Shown one piece after another: positions 22,882 through 33,899 of a stretch of DNA of 64,000 nucleotides (position 1 is its first letter; each line of letters opens with the position of its first letter). Position numbers and translations under genes: made by a program. The DNA is from Wyeomyia smithii (lineage: Eukaryota; Arthropoda; Insecta; Diptera; Culicidae): NCBI RefSeq assembly GCF_029784165.1, contig NC_073695.1, forward strand, positions 246,114,089-246,178,088. The letters run 5' to 3'. The notes beneath the pieces were generated by a model. It was not told the origin of the DNA. It saw only the letters and a list, made by a program, of their open reading frames with translations, and searched no databases.

Positions 22882-23249
22882 CCGGTAGTTTACTTGTGCC
22901 AAGGAATTATTTGGAGAAGAAAGTTTATACTTTCAACAGATGTACTTTCAGAAGATGTACAACGAAAGTTTGCCGTGCTTTATCAGTAACTGAATGGCCC
23001 GCATCCTCTCCCGAATTGAATCCATTGGACTTCAGCATTTAGGGGTACATGCTAGGAAAAATGAGTGAACACATGACTTTGGACACTCTTAAGAACCGTT
23101 TGGTGAAAATCTGGGATGAATTTCTGATCGAAACCGTACATGCGGCCTGTGATAATTTTGAGAAGCCTTTGCGGGCCGTAATCAAATGCAAAGGCGAAAG
23201 ATTTAAATTGTGCTACGATCAAAAGTTGGACAAACAAAAATGTATGTAA

Positions 23250-25010
23250 ATCGGTATTTTTTTTTATTAAATTTCGTCCAGAATAAAGGAAAAATATTGA
23301 CTCGAGCTTCCTTTTCAGTGAATGCGAATTGCCGGACCTTTCTCTTGACTCCTTCCATCAAGTTTTGTACAGCCTTCTTGGTCACTTTGTTTGCTGCGGA
23401 ACGCCAGTTAGCCTTAAACTGCATCTCGTTGACAACTTTTTATCTTCTTGAGGTTCCGCTTGACGATAGCCCAGTATTTTTTATAGAGCGGAGCTTTGAT
23501 GACTGGAAGCATTCATGTATTTTGGCCAGTGCTGATAAAAGTCATTTTCCCCAGCAAAATTCTTCGAAAATTACAGCCAATCATTTTCAATTTTCACTTC
23601 CAATGATCGCACCACTCTTTCAAATACACTAGATTTTTGTGCTAGTAACGTGCTGTTATACTCGAATGAAATAGATCGCGCGCATCGTTCACGGTTACGG
23701 AATAAAATTTGACGACAAATCCAACCAAATGATCTTCACTTCAAAGCAAAAAAAAAAAAAACAAACAGTCCACTCAACCAAAATAAACCTCACCGACACA
23801 TTTTCACTGACACTGACCGATGCCTTGACAATCTTCGTTAACTGATAAACTGATTTTGTTGTCTTGCTTCCATCGCATGAAATACAATGAGGTGTTTTGA
23901 CAATTCACTTCCATGCAAAAAGCGAGAAAGGAGAACTCTGAAAGGGTTATAAAAAAATAACGTTTATGGATGCTTTTTATCACTTTCACTCAAGAGTGTC
24001 AACAAATATCATCCCTGATTTTGGCATCACCTGGACGTTGTTCGCGGCATACTACTTCATGGCTTTCTTCCGTTCTGTTTTGGCTCGATTCTTCCATATC
24101 GGTCCAAAACAGAACGGAACAACTGTGTTGGAGAAGAAATAGACGTTTCTCCAGGCACTCCTGCACATAAATTTCCTGGTTGACGAAAGATCTTCAAAAC
24201 ACAGAAACAGATGGCGAGATAATTCTTTACAAAATTCGACAGCCTAATGTGTTTGAAAATCTCTGTCACCATTCTTTGCCGTGTAATATTCCTGTACAGG
24301 AAGCTGTTTTAAGCCTGCCTGGCCGCAAATTTCATCATTCTGTACCACGCAATCAAACTTCGTCAGCATTTTCACGTACAGCCTTCGCGATCGTTGCCTG
24401 GCCGACTTGTTTTGCATATCGTCACGATTTGAAGTCACCACCATTTTGTGAGTCGACAGACCGGCTCGTTTTTGGCTCGATTCACAGCTGTACACACTTA
24501 ATTTATCTCGGCAAACTTCCCAACAGCTGATCGACCTCGGCGAAGTTTTTAAGAAATGTCAGCAACATTCAAAAATTTATCGATTTACCGTAAACCAGCA
24601 GGCATTGTCATTCCATTTGCCGAAGTTCTCGAAAATTTAGCCGAAAGCTTGTAAAACATTTCGCTGAATTTATCAGCTGTTGAGTTCTCGGCAATTAAAT
24701 CTAAGTGTGTAGGTGACACTCTCAGCTTGCTTGCGACACCTCCGACGGAAAGGCTCGGATTGCTCTTGAAACTGCTGGCCACTCTTTTCGTCGCTTTGGC
24801 GGTCTTTAGGTTTCGATTTGTCCCCCGATCCTGTCTTCCTAGCAGTCGATAAACGTTCTCCAAACACTTAGTTAGTTTGGTGACGATTGATTTGGCCGCA
24901 TTCAAAATTTTACCAATTTGAAGTGCGAGTAGTACTGATTTTCGCGACGCGCGAGAAAAATTTGGCTTGGTTATACGTTGCTTCTCTTGCTTCGACGCCA
25001 TTTTCATAAC
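23250..25010 (-). pseudogene. DD37E mariner-like transposase remnant (copy 2)
   Basis: From the N-terminal side (high coordinates) the minus frame reads MASKQEKQRITKPNF, then ATKRVASSFKSNPSLSVGGV and ASKLRVSPTHL, which aligns with the same region of the copy at 42.5-43.5 kb (KRHPSVSVRDVARKLGTS). Middle frames show IYVQECLEKRL and LFWTD, and the C terminus reads KKAVQNLMEGVKRKVRQFAF. The order is right but there are many stops, and the length (1.76 kb) exceeds a normal 1.3 kb element, so extra DNA is inserted. A small hairpin (TCCGTTCTGTTTTGG and its complement) lies at 24067-24120. Confidence 0.65.
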
Positions 25011-25137
25011 TCAAGAGCAAATACCAAAACCAAACATGAGGCATAATACTATACACACACATCTTTAAAATGAGGTGTGTTCAGGTTTTTGGCATATCTA
25101 GAACCACTACGCTTTATGAGTTTTATTAGGATTGATG

Positions 25138-25420
25138 GTCCCCGTGGTTCTGTGGTTAGCGATGTCGGTCGGCTAGCCCTCCCACACAGGGTTGTGATGT
25201 CGGGTCCGATTCCCGATCAGGTCGAGGATCTTTTCGAGCTGGAAATTTTCTTGACTCAGCACTGAGGCATGGTGTATCGTTTTACTTATCCTATAACATG
25301 CAAAATGTGCCAAAAACAATATCTATAACGATTTCGCTCAACTAATCTAGTTGATCGAGACCGCTATTAGATCTCCAGGCTAGCGTGCGATTAAGATTGT
25401 GTCGCGATAACAACCCTAAA
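25138..25420 (+). mobile_element. tRNA-derived SINE
   Basis: The head is GGTCCCCGTGGTTCTGTGGT, with box A TGTGGTTAGCG (25151-25161) and box B GGTCCGATTCC (25203-25213), followed by a non-tRNA body (CTTGACTCAGCACTGAGGCA, GCAAAATGTGCCAA). Spacing and order suit a pol III promoter. The 3' border is uncertain and no target duplication was identified. Confidence 0.75.
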
Positions 25421-25539
25421 ATATAGTTTTCTGACAGCTAGAGGATGTACGGGTTGAAATCCGCACACAAAAAATTAATTCCCAAAATCCAGGTTTTTAT
25501 CCGACTGTCATCAAGTATTCAGTAATTCAAAATTAATTT

Positions 25540-27130
25540 TACTATCTTAATTTTTTGGCCTTTTCATCCAAATGCTCACACTTTGGACCTAACCCCGGCC
25601 ATAATGTTTTGCACGACGTTGGATTCGGCAGTTTCTCCGCCTTGTTGCCCAGTATTTCTCGATTGGGTGCAGCTCGGGTGTATTCGGGGGCTAGGAACTT
25701 TCAGAGCGTAATCTACATTTTTCGCCTTATACCACTCCCGTACGTTCTTCGTGTAGTAGCATGATATACAATCCGACCAGAAGATCGTTGAATCGCTGCA
25801 CAGAGGAGTAACTCGAGTGAAAACCTGGCCAAAGTTATTTTCGCTGCTATTTAGCAGTATTTTGGGAAATATTTAAGTGAGAAGTGGAAGTGGCTAGTTC
25901 GAGTATTATATCAAAAAGTAACTCTAAGTATCACACACACAACTTAATGTTTACATTTACATAGCCTATGTGTCTTCATTAATGTTAGTGAGCAGAAGAA
26001 ATAATACGCTCGAATGATTTGTTTTCGCAAAACGGGCAGCGAAACAAATTGAAGAATTTACCAGAAAAATGATGTAGCAAAATATCTTCATTTAGACCTA
26101 TCAATTTGATGCTCACAAATTATATGATGCCTCATGGAACCTGCGTAGGTTGGAAAAAGCCTTTTGTACGGATTGTTATTTACCTGGATTATTGATTCTG
26201 TGCATCAAGTTATTTTTAAGTTAACTTTAATTAGTTGAAATTCATTCACTAAACTAATCTCATTTCATATTTGTTGAGCTGAAACACTGTTTTAAGCGTG
26301 AGGCAGGCACCCATCAAGGTACCCATCAGGTATGTTTTTTTTTAATTTCTCGTGTACGCGTGAACACTTAACGTCAAAATTCGTCATAAACAACATTTTT
26401 CAAACGGGTCGCAAATGCCAATCCGGACGTTACCGGATGAGATATTTGCGAGGATGTGTTTGTGATGTTATGAACTTCCATTCCTCCGATGATTATATGA
26501 TCGGATTCCGCGAGATTTGATAATTTTTTTAATATTGAAAATGCTCCAAAATACGTTAAAAGTACTTATTTCAAAAACTTCTTAAGAGTAACTATAATTT
26601 TGAAATTTCGGAATTTCTATCAACCGGTTTATTAGCATTGAACATAAGGAACTCATTTGCTGCAAAATATTGATCAATTGTCATTTTTTTGATGCCTGGC
26701 ACAACTTGTTACTATAAATGGTTCGATTCCCAAAAAAAATGCTTGAAAATTTGTCGATGTTTACAGCGCTCCCAGCAAATGATAATACCGTTTAACGTTC
26801 ATCGAGTGATGGCATTTTGTGGAGTATTTATTGAAGCTGCAGGAAAAAATATAGCGGCACCAAAAAGCGACAAAAAACATTTTCCTTATTTTGGCCAGCT
26901 TTTTGTTCTAGGTACTCCTCTGTGCGCTGTGAGGTTTCAGTAGAGGGAGAAGCCGCTTTTCGAGACACTCTTCCAGCTACACCTATCTATTCATAGTACT
27001 TGAGGTAACAAAAGGTGCTCTCTGCTTTCAAAAACAAATCACTTGCCAAAATAAAAACTTCCTGGTGAACTTGACCTTCTGCTTTGGCACGTTCTCTGGA
27101 ACATCAAACTCATTCTCAGAAGTGAATTAC
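25540..27130 (-). pseudogene. DD37E mariner-like transposase remnant (copy 3), interrupted by a Transib-like element
   Basis: The upper part (about 26930-27130, minus) reads EFDVPENVPKQKVKFTRKFL and EECLEKRLLPLLKPHS. The lower part (25540-25798) continues DSTIFWSDCISCYYTKNVRE, WYKAKNV and NTPELHPIEKYWA with frameshifts. Removing 25799-26924 and one copy of CGCTG joins the halves in frame (LKPHS|DSTIFW). The catalytic WPDL is WSD here. This is a clear dead copy whose interruption can be undone exactly on paper. Confidence 0.75.
25799..26924. mobile_element. Transib-like non-autonomous DNA element with CGCTG 5-bp target duplication
   Basis: The left end reads CACAGAGGAGTA, then AAAACCTGGCCAAAG a few bases in. 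The right end, reverse-complemented, reads CACAGAGGAGTA, then AAAAAGCTGGCCAAA. CGCTG flanks both ends (25794-25798, 26925-26929). A 5-bp GC-rich duplication and ends starting CAC are features of Transib elements, the relatives of RAG1; the heptamer CACAGAG differs in one base from the RSS consensus CACAGTG. The 1.1 kb interior holds no recognisable transposase. Confidence 0.7.
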
Positions 27131-27404
27131 AGGTTCCTTGAATTATGTTTGAAATCCATTACGCGATAGTGTAACTAGTTTCTATAACTTTCTATGCGTT
27201 CGGTTTCCGGTTAAAGGCCCCAACTTTTTTTAAGTACTCGTGTAGATCTTTTTCGCAAACGAACTGAAGTCAACTCGCATAGTGTCGAAAATATACGCTT
27301 AACTATCCTACTTACTACAGCAACGTTATGCCATGGGGTTCCTCGGTCCTGGGCTTCGAGTCACCAATTTCCTAAACGTCTCGACACTCGCAGAGCCACT
27401 TCAA

Positions 27405-28180
27405 TCTGGTCCAGTGATACCAAATGTGCAGATTTGTCTGCAAAACGCAGATTTTTGGAGTCCGTGTGCAGATATTTATCGATTTGCAGATATTTGCAGT
27501 TTTTCCACGGTTTCTGCCAGGCTTCGAAATGGTCACGGTAGAACCACTTTTCATTGCGATAATCGTCTTCTTCTTCCTCTGACGCTACCAAGGCTCGCTG
27601 TCTGAATACATTCTTAAACAAAAATGTCAAATGAGTATCGCCATCACGACGTTATTTTCCTGAAACGTATTTTGACATTTTTTCTAGAAATGAGAATTAC
27701 GCACGTTGAGTGCGTGTTTTCTGGAAATTATTTATATCATTGATCTTGTAATAATATTTCTCAACATAAATGAACGAAGTAGACAGAAAAAGGCCGAAAT
27801 AACATCGCTAAAAGATTGACAGTGTGCATCTCTTCGATACGCGAGTGTCGTTTGACTATCCTTTTCTTTCTGTGAGCTGAGCGGCGATGGTTTGGTTATT
27901 TAACATTTACGAGCGAAAGCCGACAGTGACGCACGCTAAGGAAGCGAGATCAAATGAAAATGGTGACCGTTTATAAGCCTGGTTCTGCAGATTTTTGTCA
28001 GAGTCTCCTTATATTTGCGCAGATTTTCTTAAAATGTGTGCAGATTCTTACAGACTTTTGCCTGCGCGAGCGAAATTTTTTCGGATCACGGACAGATTTT
28101 TTTCAGATTTCGAGCACATTTTTCCGGTTTTTCGAGCAATTGCAGACATTTTTCAAAAACATCTGGCATCTCTGATCTGG
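27405..28180. mobile_element. MITE-like repeat with GCAGATTTTT words and inverted ends
   Basis: Left: AGTGATACCAAATGTGCAGA, then TTTGTCTGC. Right end reverse-complemented: AGAGATGCCAGATG, then GAAAAATGTCTGC. Both outer 100-200 bp are strings of imperfect GCAGATTTTT/TTGCAGA words. The interior (27630-27940) is AT-rich with a CGAGCGAAAGC patch. Divergent ends; no duplication resolved. Confidence 0.5.
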
Positions 28181-28199
28181 TCAAGTAACCTAGCACGTT

Positions 28200-29880
28200 A
28201 GTTCGTCGGACGGGCACGATCTGTCGTCCGGCATCCTCGCGACATGTCCGGCCCATCACAGCTCCCCGACCTTCGTCAGGTGCAAAATGAGAACCTCGCC
28301 AAGTGGTTCCTGCAACTCATGATTCATACACCTGCGCCACTCGCCGCTTTCGGTTCATACCCCACCGAATATTGTCCGCAACACTTTTCATTCAAATACG
28401 GCCAGTGCGCGTAAGTCCTCCGTGAGCAGCGTCATGGTTTCAAGTCCATAGAGAATTGGTCTAATTAGGGTTTTGTACATCGTCATTTTCCTGCGGTGCC
28501 GAAATCGAAGTCCGATTTCCAGCTTGAATAACGACGTATTCAAGCTGAAATCGCGCCTAGTTTGGATCTTCTCACTTGTGTTATTATCCACCATTACCAG
28601 AGATCACATATATGCAAACTCATCTACCACTTCGAGTTCATCACCGTCCATGATAACCGTCCATGTGAGGCGAATGCTGGTTTCTCCCGAGCCTCTCCCA
28701 TTCATGTACTTGGTTTTCAACGCATTACTATCTAGTCCAACTCTCATAGCTTCCATTTTTTATCTGTCGTAACGTAATAACGTCGAGGTTGTCTGCGAAG
28801 CCTATGAGCTTTGCTGGAGATCGTGCCTCTCGTTTCGAAGCCTGCTTGTCGGATTAGGCCCTCATGAGTAATATTGCATAACGTGCATGATAGTCCATCT
28901 CCTTGTCTCAACCCTCTAAGCGCTTCGAAGGGATTCGAGAGTGTCCCCGATACGCACACGTAACACATTAGTCGATCCAAGTAAGTCGTGTCAGTTTATC
29001 CGTAGTCGTGCATTATTTGCCATAGCTGGTCTCGGTCGACTATCTTGAAGTCCACGAAGACGTGATGTGTGGGCACCAAGGTTGTTAATACGAAAGATTA
29101 TCGTCGATAATCGTCATCGCCGATACCGATAACGTCTGTTATCGTTATTGACGATGACGATAACGTCTTCAAACATTTACGTTATCGGCGATGACGATAG
29201 TCACCATACGTTATCAGCTCACCAACGTCTTTTGCAAGTGCACCAGAGGCTAAATTTTGGTTGCCAAAGCTGACTTGATAACCGCTACGAGGCGATCCGT
29301 TGCTAGTGGACCAAACGCTGCTTTGTTTGTGTTGGTAGGCACGTTGTACTCCCAGCATTTCTGAAGGATCTGCCGGAGAGTGAATATTTGATCCGCTGTA
29401 GCGCGTGCTTGTGTGAAGGCCGCTTGATACTGTCCTACGAATTCTTTTGCTAGAGAAGGAAGACGACGGAGCAGATTTGGGAGAGGATTTTGTAGTTGCT
29501 ACATTGTAGCCAATGGACCTTTTCATAGATGGGGTATACAACTTATTCCTTTCATTCCTGCGGTAGTCTGGAGTGGAAAGCCGTTGCTAGTGCCACTTTG
29601 CCGTGTGTATAGAGCTCTGCCGGTAGTCTGTCCGTGCCTGCGGCTCGATTGTTTTTTGGTGACTAAATTTCCCGTTTGATCTCTTGGTTATCGGGAACTA
29701 AACAATGTTATCGTTTGTAGGCACCCCAAAGTTAACTTCCCTTCCGGCTTCTTCTCTTGCTCCACTATTATGGTGCTCATCGAAAAACTTCTTCCACTTT
29801 TCGACCACCTCTCGCTCATTTGTGATCAGGTTTCCCTCCTCGTCCCTACACATATTTGGACTCGATGTGTAACCCTTATG
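28200..29880 (-). pseudogene. RTE-type non-LTR retrotransposon remnant
   Basis: Reading down the minus strand in several frames: EEGNLITNEREVVEKWKKFF (29.85 kb), FVGQYQAAFTQARATADQIF and TLRQILQKCWEYNVPT (29.45-29.3 kb), LRQGDGLS (28.9 kb), KMTMYKTLIRPILYGLETMT and LLTEDLRALAVFE (28.5-28.4 kb), then ELWWAGHVARMPDDRS near 28.25 kb. This is the RT to C-terminal order of RTE elements. Many stops. A palindromic stretch (29080-29215) is inserted in it. Confidence 0.7.
29080..29215. repeat. Palindromic GATAACG/CGTTATC repeat inside the RTE remnant
   Basis: The stretch consists almost wholly of ATTATCGTCGATAATCG, CGATACCGATAACG, CGTTATCGTTATTGACGATG and ACGTTATCGGCGATGACGAT words, which pair with each other. 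It interrupts RT-derived sequence on both sides. It could be a tiny foldback element or an expanded simple sequence. Confidence 0.55.
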
Positions 29881-30180
29881 GGGTTATGTTCATTCAACGT
29901 TTCAATCAATTTAACGCAATGGATCGAAAGTTAGAGCCATTTGATTGTTTGCGGGTTTTAACCCGAACACCCTTTAAAGTGAAAAGAACTTGTGTCTTAG
30001 AAATAGGACCAGGTTTTCGTATTGCTATCGAAAAACCTAAATATCAACTTATTCTCAATAATTTGGTGTCTTTTTCCTAAATTTTTAATTTTTTATAATT
30101 TTTAACTTCTGACTCTTTTCCGGAATATTCAAGATCTAGAAGATCATAACGTTTGATAGGGTCTTACCAACGCCCCGAGG

Positions 30181-30225
30181 GTCTGGGGGTGACATCCAAA
30201 TTTTCCGTTTGGTTGTCACCCAGTC
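30181..30225. repeat. Perfect-stem hairpin GGGTGACA..TGTCACCC
   Basis: GGGGTGACATCCAAA and TTTGGTTGTCACCC pair around TTTTCCG, in an Ig-gene intron about 400 bp before exon 30601. No role is known; it may be the tip of a degraded MITE. Confidence 0.4.
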
Positions 30226-30600
30226 AAGTTATGCCACTGAAGTGATAAGAAAATGTGCAACTACATTTTTCTCAAAGCCACTCTTTTGAATTTGAAGTTT
30301 TCGATTGTTGATTTTTCAACGGTGAGATTTTGACTAATATATCTTGATTTTCACTATGAAAAATTTCTCAACAATCGAGTTTCCACTAAAATATTATTAG
30401 AAATACCTTGACTAACATGGATGAATGGACAATGAATTAAAAACAATAGCAGAACATTTAAAATGACAATTATATGCTATTTGAATATGGTGGGATCATT
30501 TTAATTGATAATTTTCAGCGATTATAATAATCATCTGCAGCACAGGACTACTTTTTATCGTACTTACCTTTGAATCGCGGTTTCAACGTCCCTCTTTCAG

Positions 30601-32541
30601 CTAACACAATTGTGATGTGGTACAACACCTCTAACCTGCTCTACATCCGAACCAACAATCACACCAACGATCCCCGATTAGTTCTCGGCAAAGATTCATC
30701 TCTGACACTCCGACACGTGCAAGCAACCGATGACTCGATCTACAAATGTACGGTTCTTCCAATCCAGCAGTCCGCCTTTATAACACTTAAAGTTCGAGGG
30801 TAAGTTTTTCACCGATTTTCAATCTATCAGCTATAAAACTAACTTATACTTCCAGACCGCCGTACAACATTCAGATAACGCATGGTAAAAACGATTACAC
30901 CAACCGTGAGGTGGAGATCCAGCAGCACGATCGGAAGTTTGTCATTCATTGCGGTGCCTCCGGTTATCCGACACCATCCGTAACGTGGTCATTCAAGGTT
31001 CGTACATTTACATTTCAATTTCTAGAGCCATAGTTTTTCAATCTAAATTTACTCCTTTAGGGTAAACATTTGGATGACGCTTATGCCAAACACACCGGAA
31101 TCGTTATTCGTAAAGAGTTCCTGGAAATTCACGACGTCAAGGCTCACCACGCGGGCGATTACGAGTGCATGGCGCAGAACGGAGTCGGAGAGCCAGTGAG
31201 CGCCAGTGTCTCCGTTCAGATTAAATGTAAGTATCCAGTGGGCAAGAAGGTCCTAGATAATCATTCACATCATTGAAATCTCATTGAAATCATCGATCAT
31301 AACATTAAACAATACCTACACATGCAGCCAATGTCACAGAGTTCGGATCCGATGAAGATGGTGGTTCGACCGAGTTTCCGGATAACAAAGAAGGTTCACT
31401 TGATCAGAAATACTTAATGCAACCAACCGCTCTACTACCATAGTTTTTCGAAACCCATTAGACTCGACGCACTTTAATCCCAGTTTTGCACTTTTTTTTT
31501 CATCTGACGATAATTTGCTTCACGTTAACGGAGCTTTCCTTTATTTGGCATTTCAGCGCGTCCTGCGATTGTGAAGCACGTCGAATATCTGAACACCGCC
31601 GTCGGTGAGAACGCCGAACTGGTTTGCCTGTATCACAGCAACCCGGAAGCTCGCAAGGTTCAGTGGCTGCGCGGCGATGAGCCGTTACGCAACAGCGCAA
31701 AGTATTCGATTGTTGAGGACCGCCATAATCACCATCAGCGGACGCGTCTTACGGTGCGAAACGTCGAACAGAAGGATCTGGTGGCCTATGTGTGCAAAGT
31801 GGAGGTGGGTTTGTTGCTTGCTTCGGAAGTGTTAGTTCAAGTAATTCTTTTTTCTGTTCATCTCTTCAGAATGCGTTGGGAGAATCATCGGCCAAAACGA
31901 TTCTCGGCTTGTTACCGGGGTCAGCCCATCTGGTGGACTCGAACTTCTCGAACGGACTGCTACATACCGTGTGGAGGGTGCGAAGCGCTCAACCGCTGTC
32001 CGATTTGCAGATTCTGTACAAAGGGGAGAATGTGAGTACTTTTGGTTATTTCACAATAAACTTAGTATATGAATAGTTTAAAAGGGTCCTTTTATTGGCA
32101 TTTATTGGTGGGGCGATAATTTTAAGTCAGTTACGATTGTTGGGTACGTAAAATCCAATAACGTTCAAACATCTGTTTCAGACCAAATACACCACCATCG
32201 ATGCCACAATTTCGGAACAAAACAAGGAGGAATCCGGTGACGTCTGGAAGTAAGTACAACCGCAAGTTCGTCAATTTGCGGAATAAAACAATTTTTCTAT
32301 CTTGTTTCACAGCATCAAGCGATCGCTCCGTCTGCCGGAGGGCGAGTGGTTCGTAACCGCACGAGCAAGAAACACCGAGGGATGGGCATTTTCGGAAACC
32401 GTCCCGGTACAGTTCCAGATCCCCAGCGAGGTGTCCCTGGAGACGCAGGGCCTAGCCGAAAGTGGTTCCCCTAGTGTGGCGCAGTCCGTCAGTTTAGGGT
32501 TGTGTTTACTGCTGTTTTCGCTGATCTGTAGACTGTTTTAA
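30601..32541 (+). CDS. Ig-superfamily GPI-anchored adhesion protein (3 Ig + 1 FnIII, klingon/wrapper type), exons 2-9
   Basis: Exons by GT..AG borders with matching phases: 30601-30799, 30856-30997, 31061-31226, 31328-31393, 31557-31804, 31870-32031, 32182-32249 and 32313-32541. With 17261-17509 they give 508 residues to a TAA stop. Ig-1 ends DDSIYKCTV; Ig-2 runs VIHCGASGYPTPSVTWSF to HHAGDYECMAQNGVGEP; Ig-3 runs AELVCLYHSNPEARKVQWLR to LVAYVCKVENALGES. A fibronectin-III-like region follows (TVWRVRSAQPLSDLQILYKG to GEWFVTARARNTEGWAFSE). The end, AESGSPSVAQ then SVSLGLCLLLFSLICRLF, is a small-residue site plus hydrophobic tail typical of GPI attachment. The role is inferred as a cell-surface adhesion or recognition molecule, by family likeness to Drosophila Klingon/Wrapper; orthology is not settled. 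The 66-bp exon has a weak donor (AAG|GTTCAC). Confidence 0.9.
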
Positions 32542-32860
32542 AGAAACGCGATATCTTCCGTTTAGTGTAACTATTTAATGGTAGTTCTGTAGCTCACTGC
32601 TGTCGCTGTAATCGCCTTCAAGATCGGTAATTCTTTGAACCTTTTGTCCGGATTCGCAAGATTTTAGAATAAAACGAGAAAGATCTGCAACAAATTTCGA
32701 ACTAGGCGGTGAAGGGCTCGGCCCTTCAATGGCAGTAGGCACAAATGTGTAAAAATATTTACGGTAGCTAAGTCAGTCTCACCGAAAGCCTTGTCACCAA
32801 AAAAAAAAGAAAATAAAAACGTAAGCATAAAACACGAAATCAAATAAATCGTATTAGTAT
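32542..32860 (+). other. 3' UTR of the Ig-superfamily gene with candidate polyadenylation signals
   Basis: Non-coding sequence directly after the TAA stop. AATAAA hexamers lie at 32668-32673, 32812-32817 and 32843-32848; which one is used cannot be told from sequence. Sequence to about 33900 shows no other gene and may belong to a longer 3' UTR. Confidence 0.5.
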
Positions 32861-33899
32861 AAATGTTACCTATGATGATTGATGATGATCCGGTTTAAAA
32901 TCGTCCACGCTTTTACTCTATAGATAATCGACGGTATAGTAGTTAGTAGGTACAACAGTTCAGATTTACTTCAACCCTTACATGCCCGCCACCGTTGGGC
33001 AAGGTGAAATGCTTACAGTTCATCCCCAATTGACGGTATTTGTAAATGTTACACAACTAAGTAGTTACGTTCTATGGAGGAAAATAGGAGAAGCAGCACA
33101 CGAGGAACCAAATAGAGAGCAAAACGCTTTAACGTGTAATTTTATGTTGTAATTCTGTTTGTTATAATTTCCCCTTCCCCTACCCTACTGTTAGCAACTA
33201 GTTGGACTAAAAATTCCACTTCTGCATTATCATCGGTAAAAACAATCAAAACTATTTTCATCTGTTATCTTTTATTATTTCCTCTCATTGTAAATTTGAA
33301 AAAAAAAAAATAAGTTGTATTCATATAGTTTGTAAACCAATTTCCATCTTTGTGTATAATGAAAAAAAAACAAACATTAATCTACAAGTATATGTAATAG
33401 AATGCGTACTAAATATTAGTGTTATAAAAACAAACAATCATAACAATCTACTTAAACGTGTAAGCGGGGAACAGAAGAGACGGATTGCTATGATTTAATT
33501 TTGTGTTCGCTCACCTGACAGCGACTAGATAATCGCAAAACTCAAAACAAACCAGCAGCAATAGGTAGACCGGTAGCAGACAGTTTAATAACCCAAGCCA
33601 TAGTTAATTTATATAGGAAATAGGTTTAAAGTATTTCTCTTATTCTGCCACGCACCCAAAACAACAATATCAATATAGCACAGGAAACACTGGATACGGT
33701 AGTTGACTCGTCGGATGGAGAAAGTTATCATTAGAGGTGTGAAAATTGAAACAAAAAAAAACGAATGTCTGCTGTGGCAGTTAAACAAATCTGATAAGTA
33801 GCAGTTGCGGAATAAAAATAGAATAAAGTGATAGGAACGATACGGTGTGGGACAATTCATTTTCTAAACTGTCGAACTAGTCCCTTTGATTGTTCAAAT

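Larger units (their letters stand above)
21096..23240 (+). pseudogene. DD37D (maT-like) mariner transposase remnant, split by another element
   Basis: The left end CAGGGTGTCACAGTG follows a TA at 21094-21095. Plus-strand frames read AVIEAVKKRIRRIPSRSVR (HTH region), RNIADRVASYWLLLKTHAA and ASAMIVWGVIPNRRI in the first half. The second half (from 22886) reads LFGEESLYFQQM, EWPASSPELNPLDF, then MLGKMSEHMTLDTLKNRLVK and IWDEFLIETVHAACDNFEKP. These match the same maT-type protein as 38035-38674. The foreign DNA between 21859 and 22881 separates the halves. Several stops and frameshifts also mark it as dead. A right terminus was not identified. Confidence 0.7.

Noticed and set aside
29182..29541. 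119-residue Ser-rich minus-strand frame
   Set aside because: It is a shifted frame of RTE reverse transcriptase; the true RT reading (FVGQYQAAFTQARATADQIF) is in another frame.
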